Assembly: GCA_047608075.1 (NCBI GenBank)
Contig: JBLKRX010000013.1
Span: 62,001 to 126,000, forward strand
DNA length: 64,000 nt
Source of the DNA: Ferdinandcohnia humi_A
GTDB lineage: Bacteria > Bacillota > Bacilli > Bacillales > Bacillaceae_L
Reading direction: 5' to 3'
The notes under the pieces were generated by a model. That model worked only from the letters and a program-made list of their open reading frames with translations. It had not been told where the DNA came from and did no database searches. Positions 50,870 to 58,458 of the stretch are shown here, one piece after another (position 1 is the stretch's first letter; each line of letters starts with the position of its first letter). Made by a program: the position numbers and the translations under genes.

Positions 50870-50906
50870 TGAATGCAGAATCTGGCATGCTGATTTGACC
50901 TGCCAT
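50811..50906 (-). CDS. Possible 31-residue leader peptide
   Basis: ATG at 50906 (minus) follows AAAGGGGGTG with 7 bases, the best ribosome site around, and reads 31 codons to a stop at 50811. The peptide starts 'MAGQISMPDSAFTHA' and has no clear family. It precedes the CD3324-type gene by 87 bases and overlaps the alternative-hairpin region, like a translated leader. Confidence 0.4.
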   Translation of the reverse strand: MAGQISMPDSAFTHAKPSTNKAILCMGRFTV

Positions 50907-51039
50907 GAAAACACCCCCTTTAAGGATTCTTTTTTTAATATGCTTTCTATGATTTCCATATTATAGAATAGTAGGTTGAGAAAGAAAAGGCAAGATTTTG
51001 ATGACAAGTTTTTACTATTATAAAAAATCGTTATTTTTA

Positions 51040-51066
51040 TGTCACAGATTTTATTCGTACTTCGTC
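51040..51066 (+). promoter_or_regulatory. ECF41-type promoter
   Basis: TGTCACA (51040-51046), 16 bases, CGTC (51063-51066). This is exactly the promoter form described for ECF41 sigma factors, and the sigma gene downstream is of that group. It lies 41 bases before the oxidoreductase start. Confidence 0.8.
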
Positions 51067-51107
51067 TTGTTTTAAAAGGTATTTCAAGATGAAGGGTGGA
51101 ATTATAT

Positions 51108-52382
51108 ATGAATGGTAGATCTTGGGATTGTGTAGTTGTTGGAGGAGGTATTGCAGGTCTAACCGCATCAATTTTCTTAGCAAGGGTAGGAAAATCGGTG
51201 GTGGTGATTGAAAAATCAAAAGAACTAGGAGGGCGAGGAAGAACCATTGAAAAGAATGGAGCTTTTTTAAACCTAGGGCCGCATGCACTTTATTCAAAAG
51301 GAAGTGCATGCAAAATCTTAGATGAGCTGGGAATCAGGATTGAGGGAGGAAAAGTTCCTGTTAGTGGAAAGCTTATCTCCAATGGGATGTGTCATGATAT
51401 ACCAGGCGATCCTTTAAAGCTTATAAAAAGTCCATTATTAAGTTGGAAAGCAAAGAAGGAACTAATCAATTTTTTCATAAAATATAAGAAAATAGATACT
51501 GAATCGATTCGGAACATATCTTTACAAACTTGGTTGCAGCAGAAGATAAAAGACCAGGAAGCACAAAAGCTTATCATGATGTTAGTACGATTATCAAGTT
51601 ATAGTGGGGAAAGTGAGCTATTGAGCGCGGGTGCTGCTTTAAAGCAGTTACAGTTAGGTAATGTTATCTATTTACATTACGGTTGGCAGACTATGATTAA
51701 TCAATTAAGAGATGAAGCGATTGCAGCTGGGGTAACCTTTATGAAAAATAAACGTGTAGGTGGTATAAAGGGTGTCAGTCCTAATATAGAAGTACTGATT
51801 CAGGAACAAGATACACTTTATGCGGAAACGGTACTTTTAGCCGTAAGTCCTCAGGATGTTATCTCAATTCTCAGCAATCATGAGAATAATCCGGATTTGA
51901 GTTCTTTAGAAAAGTTAGTTTCTGTAAGGGCAGCATGTTTGGATGTTGTGCTAAAGGAAGTACCTAATCCTGATATTTCATTTGCGATGGGACTAGAGGA
52001 ACCTTTTTACTATTCAAATCATTCAAGAGTAGCAAAGTTGAGTGCAGATGGAAGAGACGCAGTTGTCCATGTTATGAAATATATAGGGACGACTGATCAA
52101 GTGAAGGAAGAACAAGTGTATGGAGAGCTAACTACGTTTTTGGACACGATTCAGCCAGGGTGGGAGAAGGCAGTCAGTTTTAAACGGTATCTCCCTCGAA
52201 TGTCTGTATCAAATGGGTTGGTAATGGCTAAGAATGGTGGATTACAAGGAAGACCAACTCCTTCGGTACTACAGATTCCGGGGCTGTATGTTGCAGGAGA
52301 TTGGGTAGGAAATAAAGGGATGCTTGTCGATGCTTGCTTTGAAAGTGCAAGAGAGGCAGCAGGAATGATTTGTGAAATTTAG
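51108..52382 (+). CDS. FAD-dependent oxidoreductase (phytoene desaturase/protoporphyrinogen oxidase-like)
   Basis: 424 residues. N-terminal Rossmann motif 'DCVVVGGGIAGLTASIFLARVGKSVVVIEK' with 'LGGRGRT', then a substrate domain and the C-terminal FAD motif 'PGLYVAGDWVGNKGMLVDACFESAREAA'. It oxidises an unknown substrate. ATG at 51108 follows AAGGGTGG. It lies 22 bases before the sigma factor and behind an ECF41-type promoter; oxidoreductases are among the usual partners of ECF41 sigma factors. Confidence 0.87.
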   Translation: MNGRSWDCVVVGGGIAGLTASIFLARVGKSVVVIEKSKELGGRGRTIEKNGAFLNLGPHALYSKGSACKILDELGIRIEGGKVPVSGKLISNGMCHDIPGDPLKLIKSPLLSWKAKKELINFFIKYKKIDTESIRNISLQTWLQQKIKDQEAQKLIMMLVRLSSYSGESELLSAGAALKQLQLGNVIYLHYGWQTMINQLRDEAIAAGVTFMKNKRVGGIKGVSPNIEVLIQEQDTLYAETVLLAVSPQDVISILSNHENNPDLSSLEKLVSVRAACLDVVLKEVPNPDISFAMGLEEPFYYSNHSRVAKLSADGRDAVVHVMKYIGTTDQVKEEQVYGELTTFLDTIQPGWEKAVSFKRYLPRMSVSNGLVMAKNGGLQGRPTPSVLQIPGLYVAGDWVGNKGMLVDACFESAREAAGMICEI

Positions 52383-52404
52383 TATGGAGGGTTGTTAGAT
52401 TATA

Positions 52405-53286
52405 ATGAATGAACAAATGTATAGAGATTATAAGCCACTCCTTTTTTCCATCGCTTATCGAATGATTGGTACATTGACAGAGGCAGAAGATATTGTTCAT
52501 GATGTTCTATTATCCTTAGAGAATGTAGATGTAAGTACAGTGACCAATAGAAAGTCATATGTTTGTAAAATGGTTACAAATCGAGCAATTGATTATTTAA
52601 AGTCAGCACAAAAGAAAAGGGAAGTGTATATAGGTCCATGGCTTCCTGAACCCCTGGTTGCATACGATATGAATGATCCCATGCTGTCAATTCTCCAAAA
52701 GGATAATATATCATATGCGTTACAAACGGTAATGGAAAAATTAAGCCCGATTGAACGAGCAGTATTTGTCTTGAGAGAGGCATTTCAGTATGAGTATGAA
52801 GACATTGCTCTTATGGTTAATAAAGAAGAAGCAAATTGTAGAAAGATCCTAAGTAGGGCGAAAAAGAAACTTCATATTCAGGAGGACTTTTATTCGGTGC
52901 CAAAAAATCAGAATGCTAGGTTAGAAGCTTTAGTACAACAGTTTATACTTGCTTCTAGCACAGGGAATCTTGAGGTTTTAGTAAGCTTACTATCGGAGAA
53001 CACTGTACTATACTCTGATGGTGGAGGTAAGGTTCTTGCAGCAATTGTACCAATCAAGACAAGAGAACGCGTTTCGCAGTTTATTTTAGGGATAGTGGAC
53101 AAATTTGGCAATGGTGGCGGATTAGATATAAAACTGGTAAAGGTGGATGGGCAGACAGGAATCCTTATTAAAAACAATGGGGCTCCTGAAGTGGTAATTT
53201 GTTTTGAGATGAAGGGTGATCTCATTCAGAGTATCTACATGATTCGAAATCCTGAAAAGCTGGAGAATATTGAGAAGTTTATATAG
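52405..53286 (+). CDS. ECF41-type RNA polymerase sigma factor (SigJ-like)
   Basis: 293 residues. Region 2 ('YKPLLFSIAYRMIGTLTEAEDIVHDVLLSL'-type) and region 4 ('LSPIERAVFVLREAFQYEYEDIALMV', 'ANCRKILSRAKKKL') are followed by a SnoaL-like C-terminal domain (about 170-293) with the ECF41 motif DGGGK at 205-209. That domain replaces an anti-sigma factor and tunes activity. The start at 52405 follows GGAGG with 15 bases, so the exact start may differ slightly. An ECF41-type promoter stands before the operon, so it should regulate itself. Confidence 0.88.
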   Translation: MNEQMYRDYKPLLFSIAYRMIGTLTEAEDIVHDVLLSLENVDVSTVTNRKSYVCKMVTNRAIDYLKSAQKKREVYIGPWLPEPLVAYDMNDPMLSILQKDNISYALQTVMEKLSPIERAVFVLREAFQYEYEDIALMVNKEEANCRKILSRAKKKLHIQEDFYSVPKNQNARLEALVQQFILASSTGNLEVLVSLLSENTVLYSDGGGKVLAAIVPIKTRERVSQFILGIVDKFGNGGGLDIKLVKVDGQTGILIKNNGAPEVVICFEMKGDLIQSIYMIRNPEKLENIEKFI

Positions 53287-53300
53287 GAAAATATAAACCA

Positions 53301-53327
53301 TAGCCCCTCCACTTGTATGAGGGGCTA
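53301..53327 (+). terminator. Strong hairpin after the sigma gene
   Basis: TAGCCCCTC (53301-53309) and GAGGGGCTA (53319-53327) form a perfect 9-bp stem but no T run follows, so it may be a partial terminator or stabilising structure. Confidence 0.5.
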
Positions 53328-53367
53328 GAGGCTTTGATATACAGAAAGCTAATAATTTTTACATAGT

Positions 53368-53500
53368 TTTCGATGTCTAGCGCAAGGCGCCTACCCCCTC
53401 GAGGTCAAATAACCTGTTGCAAGAAAAGTCAAAGAGCGACTTTTTTTGCTCCAGAACATTTGCTTGTCGGGGGTGAGCAAGGCGCTTGAGCTTTTCTTAA
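53368..53500. repeat. Bacillus-type intergenic repeat element
   Basis: TCGATGTCTAGCGCAAGGCGCCTA (53370 on), CCCCTCGAGGTCA, AGTCAAAGAGCGACTTT and GTCGGGGGTGAGCAAGGCGCTTG mark a repeat that I recognise as frequent in Bacillus-related genomes (start 'ATGTCTAGC', end 'AGGCGCTTGCGCTTTTC'). It overlaps the stop codon of the RND pump gene. Mobile or regulatory role unknown. Confidence 0.7.
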
Positions 53501-56500
53501 GAATGTGGTAGAGCTGCAATTTCAGCTTTTGATGCCTGTTTTTTCTTTGCTCTCCCTACTGCTAGGCTACTTGAGAATGTGAAAACTCGATAGATTGCCG
53601 GTATTAAGAACAAGGTAATCACGGTTGCAAATGATAGACCTGAAATGATCACCACCGCCAAAGGAGCTTGGTAATTTCCGGATGCTCCTGATGCCATTGC
53701 TAATGGGAGCATGCCCCCAACTGTGGTTAAAGTAGTCATTAAAATAGGACGCATTCGATTTTTTCCAGCTTCAACGAGTGCTTCTTCAATTGTAACTCCT
53801 TCTCTTCGAAGCTGATTGATACGATCAATTAATAGGATCGCATTGTTCAACACAATTCCAATTAACATGATTATACCCATGCCAGACATCAAATTGAGTT
53901 CCATTTGGGTTAAGAACAAGCCTAAAATGACACCAATAATTGTAATAGGGATAATCGACATTACAATTAGTGGATGACCAAGATGATTAAATTGAACAGC
54001 CATAACGAGATAGACAAGGAAAAGCGCAATCGCAAAGATAAAAATCATATCCGTTATCAATTCCTGTTGCTCCTCAAGGTCTCCGCCTATTGAAATTGTA
54101 TATCCAGTAGGAAGATGAGACTTATCTATTAGATTTTGAAGGTCACGATTCACTGCACCAAGGTCTCGATTTTTAATATCTGCTGATATCGTAATTATTC
54201 GTTCGCCTTCTTTATGAACAATTTCATTTGGAGCATCAACCGTTGTAAACTCTACAAAAGTTGCTAGGCTATTTTCTTCACCATTAACCGGTATCTCTAA
54301 TTCGAAAAGGTCTTCCTTTGATTCAGGTATTTCAGACCATGTTAGTTTCATCGGTATATTTTTTTCATCCATTTGTAAAAAACCTACAGGCATCTGAATA
54401 AAGGATTGTTCAATGAATTGCTTAATTTGTTGTTCAGATAATCCAGCCTCTTCAACTTTCTCCTGCTTTACGACTACAACCTGTTCTTGAGAAGTCCGTT
54501 CCATTGAATTCGTAATGGCTACAATACCATCTATTTCTTTAAGTTCTGCTGAGAAATCTTTTGCTAAAGTTTTTAGTTCTTCAAAGCTTTCTCCTTTTAT
54601 CATGACCTGAACTGGAAGGCCGCTACCTCCGGTCATCGCACTTTGAACACTGGTTATTGGGTGGCTTTTTTGTAGCGAACGTAAGGATGAAAGTATTTCT
54701 TCATTAACATCCTTCTGGTCCATTGTTATCTCGTTACCCTTCGTCATATTAATAATCGAATAAAGCATGCCACCATTATCCATAACATAACTAGACTCTA
54801 TGTCTTTAATAGTCTCAAGACTTTTGGTAATATCTGTTATAAGCTTCTCTCTATCTTCAATCGCTATACCGGGCTCAAGATCGATAGCCAGTTCCGTATA
54901 TCTGTTGAATATATCTGGCATGATTGTCATCGGAATTTTTGAAACGAGAAACAATGAGCCTGCAAACATGATGAAGAACAGAGTAATGATTGCAATACTA
55001 TTCCGTTTTTTCTTAGTAGTCCATGTTACAAAATGACCATAACCACGTATGAAGCTAGACTCCTTCATCTGTTTTTTTGGCTTTTGTAATTTCAATATCT
55101 TTTCGGCAAGCGAAGGGATAAGCGTAAATGCAATAATTACCGAACTAATTAAAGTAATAGCTACAACAGCAGATAGCATAATTACAAATTGGCCCATTTC
55201 TCCACCAATCAATCCGATAGGGAGGAAAACGACGATTGTCGTTAACATAGATGCAATGACAGCTCCTCCAACTTCTTTCGTCCCTTCAATGACTGCCTCT
55301 AACTTAGGTAATCCTTGTTCTTTCTTTTTATATATTGATTCAAGAATAACTATAGAGGAATCGACCATCATTCCAATTCCCAAGCCTAGGCCGATTAGAG
55401 TCAGCATATTAAAGCTATAATCTAATAACCACATCGCTGTAAAGGTAAGTAGGACTGAAGAAGGTATGGATAAAGCGATAATAAAGGTTGCTCTAATATT
55501 TCGTAAGAAAAGAACTAACAGAACTATGGCAATAATTCCACCTAGAAAAATACTACTTTTTACCCCGTCAATTGATTCCTGTACATAGTCAGCTTGCGCT
55601 ACTACTTCATTTAGAGAGAAGTTCGCTACAAGATTTTCATCACGAATTTTTTTGATTTCTTTTCTAACCGCTTCTGCCATTTCAATTTGGGTTGAATCAG
55701 CGACGCGTCCGATTTGAACGAATATAAAATCCTTTGAACCGTTTTTCCAGACAGATGAAGTGTTTTCTAGTGGCTGTAATGAGACACTGGCAACATCTTT
55801 CAAAATAATGGGTCCATTTTGAGTTAAAATCGAAATGTTTTCGATATCATTGTTGTTGTCAATACTTGAATTCCAGCGTAAAGCAGTGGTTGTCTTGTTA
55901 CTTTTTAACTCACCAAGAGTAGCTTCACTGTTTGCCTGTTGTATGGTACTTATTACTTGATTGATATCAAGCCCGTGTTTTGCTAACTTATTACGATCGA
56001 CTTTGATTGTTACTTCATGATCGAGTACGCCAACTAGTAAAACATCTCTGACTTCAGGTAATTCTTCTAATCTAGGTTCTAAAATGTCTTTTGCAAATTC
56101 GCTCATCTCCTCCATTGAACCGCCGGAGACATCCATAAAGAAATCGTAGCTTTGGTTTCCGCCATATTGGCCAGATACTACATCAGTAACTCCAGGATAA
56201 TCAGATTTTACTGACGCAACAATAGCTTCTACATCTTTATAAATCTCTTCTCCACGACCACTTTCAAATGTAAGGTCAAGAGTGCTTTTACCGATAAAGG
56301 TTGTAGAATTGATAATGTCTACTCCTTCAATACCAGCAAGCCTTTGTTCAAGGGGAGTGGTTATCGATCGCTCTACTTCTATCGCCGACATATCACCTGC
56401 TTGTATTTCAATAAAGGCTCCATCTAATTTGATAGGAGGCATTAATTCCTTATCTAATTTGATCATGGAATAGCTACCAAAAACAGTAACTAATACAATC

Positions 56501-56550
56501 ATTAACCCAATTAGAATTTTCTTTTGTACGATAAATTTTAACAGTTTCAC
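53497..56550 (-). CDS. RND-family efflux pump (AcrB/SwrC-like)
   Basis: 1017 residues, full length for an HAE-type RND pump, with the usual 12 membrane segments: one N-terminal, six in each half in total ('VLVTVFGSYSMIKLD', 'AIVLLVLFLRNIRATFIIALSIP', 'GLGLGIGMMVDSSIVILESI', 'IIMLIGIVLNNAILLIDRI'). The proton-relay signature in 'GIGMMVDSSIVILE' is intact. GTG start at 56550 with AGGAGAAG upstream. No membrane-fusion partner is adjacent. SwrC in Bacillus exports surfactin; here the substrate is unknown. Confidence 0.9.
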   Translation of the reverse strand: MKLLKFIVQKKILIGLMIVLVTVFGSYSMIKLDKELMPPIKLDGAFIEIQAGDMSAIEVERSITTPLEQRLAGIEGVDIINSTTFIGKSTLDLTFESGRGEEIYKDVEAIVASVKSDYPGVTDVVSGQYGGNQSYDFFMDVSGGSMEEMSEFAKDILEPRLEELPEVRDVLLVGVLDHEVTIKVDRNKLAKHGLDINQVISTIQQANSEATLGELKSNKTTTALRWNSSIDNNNDIENISILTQNGPIILKDVASVSLQPLENTSSVWKNGSKDFIFVQIGRVADSTQIEMAEAVRKEIKKIRDENLVANFSLNEVVAQADYVQESIDGVKSSIFLGGIIAIVLLVLFLRNIRATFIIALSIPSSVLLTFTAMWLLDYSFNMLTLIGLGLGIGMMVDSSIVILESIYKKKEQGLPKLEAVIEGTKEVGGAVIASMLTTIVVFLPIGLIGGEMGQFVIMLSAVVAITLISSVIIAFTLIPSLAEKILKLQKPKKQMKESSFIRGYGHFVTWTTKKKRNSIAIITLFFIMFAGSLFLVSKIPMTIMPDIFNRYTELAIDLEPGIAIEDREKLITDITKSLETIKDIESSYVMDNGGMLYSIINMTKGNEITMDQKDVNEEILSSLRSLQKSHPITSVQSAMTGGSGLPVQVMIKGESFEELKTLAKDFSAELKEIDGIVAITNSMERTSQEQVVVVKQEKVEEAGLSEQQIKQFIEQSFIQMPVGFLQMDEKNIPMKLTWSEIPESKEDLFELEIPVNGEENSLATFVEFTTVDAPNEIVHKEGERIITISADIKNRDLGAVNRDLQNLIDKSHLPTGYTISIGGDLEEQQELITDMIFIFAIALFLVYLVMAVQFNHLGHPLIVMSIIPITIIGVILGLFLTQMELNLMSGMGIIMLIGIVLNNAILLIDRINQLRREGVTIEEALVEAGKNRMRPILMTTLTTVGGMLPLAMASGASGNYQAPLAVVIISGLSFATVITLFLIPAIYRVFTFSSSLAVGRAKKKQASKAEIAALPHS

Positions 56551-56800
56551 AAAACTTCTCCTCTTTTCTTAATCTCGCTAAAAGGTAAATACTATCATTT
56601 TTGGAATAATTTAATCTTAATTAACAAGAGGATTATCTATAATGAGCCTGAGAATTATCTTTTTCTAGGACCTCGGGCTTAGTTCTGTTATTGATTTTCT
56701 TTGTGTACATTCAATTTAAATTACAAGATTGTAACTTGCATAAGGAATTCTTAAAATGTAAAGATAGAGTAGTAGTGAAGCTTTTTATAGGAGAATCGGA
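56551..56800. other. Divergent intergenic region
   Basis: A weak hairpin AGCCTGAG/CTCGGGCT lies at about 56645-56681; the ribosome site for the methyltransferase (AGGAGAA) at 56789-56795. No gene is supported here. Confidence 0.4.
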
Positions 56801-57409
56801 ATGGATGACAAGTATTATGATGCGTTATTACATATTAAAACAGGCGGAGGTCAAAAGGGTTTTAGTTCTTCCGTTCATTATCATCGTTATGAACCAACAC
56901 CATATCACGGCTTGGAGCAACTCTTTAAACAGTACTACCTGAAAAATAGTGATCGAATGGTTGACTTCGGCTGTGGGAAAGGAAGGTTGCTATTCTACAT
57001 TCACCATCTATTTTCAGCGACGGTTGTTGGAGTTGAAATGGATAAGAGTTTATACTTGGAAGCTACCCAAAATCGAATTCGTTATTTGAAAAAAGCAAAA
57101 GCACGACCTGAACAAATTTTGCTACATAATTGTGTTGCCGAAGAGTACCCTATTCATCCCTTAGACAATCGGTATTATTTTTTTAATCCTTTTTCCATTC
57201 AAGTCTTTAAAAAAATCATCAGTAATATTCTTAGTTCAACCAAGGATTCGCCTCGAGAAATTGAATTAATTGTCTATTACGCCTCTAATGAGTATACGTA
57301 TTTTTTAGATGAGCACACTCCATTTGTTCGTAAAGACGAGATCAAAATTTCGGGTTTATTTGAGCAGAATCCGTATGAACGATTTATAATTTATCACCTA
57401 GCCGAATAG
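56801..57409 (+). CDS. Class I SAM-dependent methyltransferase
   Basis: 202 residues. Motif I 'RMVDFGCGKGRLLFYIHHL' binds SAM; 'VVGVEMDKSLYLEA' and 'FFNPFSIQVFKKII' follow. A short N-terminal lid ('YEPTPYHGLEQLF') is present. AGGAGAA precedes the ATG. The substrate is unknown; the NPF motif in place of NPPY/DPPY argues against a plain N6-adenine enzyme. A single-gene unit with its own terminator. Confidence 0.82.
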   Translation: MDDKYYDALLHIKTGGGQKGFSSSVHYHRYEPTPYHGLEQLFKQYYLKNSDRMVDFGCGKGRLLFYIHHLFSATVVGVEMDKSLYLEATQNRIRYLKKAKARPEQILLHNCVAEEYPIHPLDNRYYFFNPFSIQVFKKIISNILSSTKDSPREIELIVYYASNEYTYFLDEHTPFVRKDEIKISGLFEQNPYERFIIYHLAE

Positions 57410-57418
57410 ATAAGGATG

Positions 57419-57449
57419 ACAGCTTCTACTAATAGAGGCTGTTTTTTTT
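57419..57449 (+). terminator. Terminator of the methyltransferase gene
   Basis: ACAGCTTCTA (57419-57428) pairs with TAGAGGCTGT (57433-57442) with one G-U, followed by TTTTTTTT. Confidence 0.88.
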
Positions 57450-57739
57450 ATAGACAGTTTGGCCTCTTTTCTACTTAAGAGACGAAATTCTATGAAACTA
57501 TACGTGGAGTGGTTACTCATCGGGTATTGGTCAAGGAGATAAGATAAATCTACTAGTAGCTTTAAAAATGAATGTCATCAATTTGTCAATATTGTAGGAT
57601 GGCTATTTATTTTACAAGTTAACAGTATTGCACACTAAAAAAACTCAATAAAACCACTAGATTCAGTATGGTCACGGCTCTTCATAAAGACACATGATAT
57701 AGATAAAATAATTTTCTGCTATAAAAATCACAATGTACC
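57450..57739. other. Long gene-free region before the oxidase operon
   Basis: About 290 bases without a gene that I can support. A/T-rich; AATCACA (57726) and TGTGATT (57740) form an inverted repeat that overlaps the Fnr-like box. I see no further element. Confidence 0.4.
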
Positions 57740-57755
57740 TGTGATTCAGTTCACT
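57740..57755 (+). promoter_or_regulatory. Fnr-like box
   Basis: TGTGA (57740-57744), TTCAGT, TCACT (57751-57755) is a full match to the Fnr/CRP-type consensus TGTGA-N6-TCACA/T. The centre at 57747.5 is about 68 bases before the first oxidase gene. TAATTA (57773-57778) might be a -10 at the class II distance. Confidence 0.55.
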
Positions 57756-57815
57756 ACATTGAGAATCGTTACTAATTAAGATGAAACCAAGAACAAACTA
57801 AGGAGGTTAAAGTGG

Positions 57816-57965
57816 ATGAGTGCTACAAAAGTAAACCGTACTAAAAAAGCAGGTGAAGAACACGATAGACCGATGATAGGAACATGGATCTCCGTGGGAG
57901 TGGTTGGAGTAGTCATTCTCGCTACGTACTTATTATTATTTGGGTTATTTATGGCCAGATATTAG
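57816..57965 (+). CDS. Small cytochrome c oxidase subunit (IIa type)
   Basis: 49 residues: a charged N-terminus ('MSATKVNRTKKAGEEHDRP') then one membrane helix (about 23-45, 'ISVGVVGVVILATYLLLFGL'). Short single-helix proteins like this stand at the start of ba3-type oxidase operons as subunit IIa. AGGAGG (57801-57806) precedes the ATG at 57816. Eight bases before the subunit II gene. Confidence 0.72.
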   Translation: MSATKVNRTKKAGEEHDRPMIGTWISVGVVGVVILATYLLLFGLFMARY

Positions 57966-57973
57966 GAGGGTAA

Positions 57974-58444
57974 ATGATGAAGATGCATCGTGATGAAAAA
58001 GTTTGGCTAACATTAAGCTTCGGTATGATAATGGCGTTCATGCTTATTACAGGTTATCAAACCTTTGCGTTAGAAATGGGACCACCAAGTAACATGGAAA
58101 CAATTGATCCACAAAAGGTAGACGAAACTGCACCGTTTGATAAGCCGGGTATTACTCAAATTGGTGAAAATGAATATGAAGTTGTCATGACCCTAGAAAT
58201 CTTTAGTTTTAATCCTAGCAACATCGAGGTTCCGGCTGGCTCTACTGTACATTTTATTATGACTTCTAAAGACGTTGTTCACGGATTCCAGGTAGCTGGA
58301 ACAAATTTAAATGCCATGGTTATGCCGGGACATATACAAAGGATTTCCCAAACCTTTGATAAGCCAGGGGATTATCTCGTGCTATGTAATGAATATTGTG
58401 GTGCAGGGCATCAAATGATGGCTACTACTATTACGGTTAAATAA
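57974..58444 (+). CDS. ba3-type cytochrome c oxidase subunit II
   Basis: 156 residues, with one N-terminal membrane segment (about 11-30) and a cupredoxin domain. The CuA site is complete: 'VVHGFQVAGTN' (His) and 'CNEYCGAGHQMM' with two Cys, His and Met ligands. It receives electrons from cytochrome c. AGGAGGG precedes ATG 57974. Followed by subunit I. Confidence 0.9.
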   Translation: MMKMHRDEKVWLTLSFGMIMAFMLITGYQTFALEMGPPSNMETIDPQKVDETAPFDKPGITQIGENEYEVVMTLEIFSFNPSNIEVPAGSTVHFIMTSKDVVHGFQVAGTNLNAMVMPGHIQRISQTFDKPGDYLVLCNEYCGAGHQMMATTITVK

Positions 58445-58458
58445 AGGAGGGGTGAGTC

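Noticed and set aside
50792..51247. 151-codon minus-strand open frame
   Set aside because: Runs antisense into the oxidoreductase start and through the ECF41 promoter; no ribosome site. The shorter 31-codon frame with a strong site was kept instead.
56691..56942. 83-codon plus-strand open frame
   Set aside because: Overlaps the methyltransferase in another frame and has no ribosome site.
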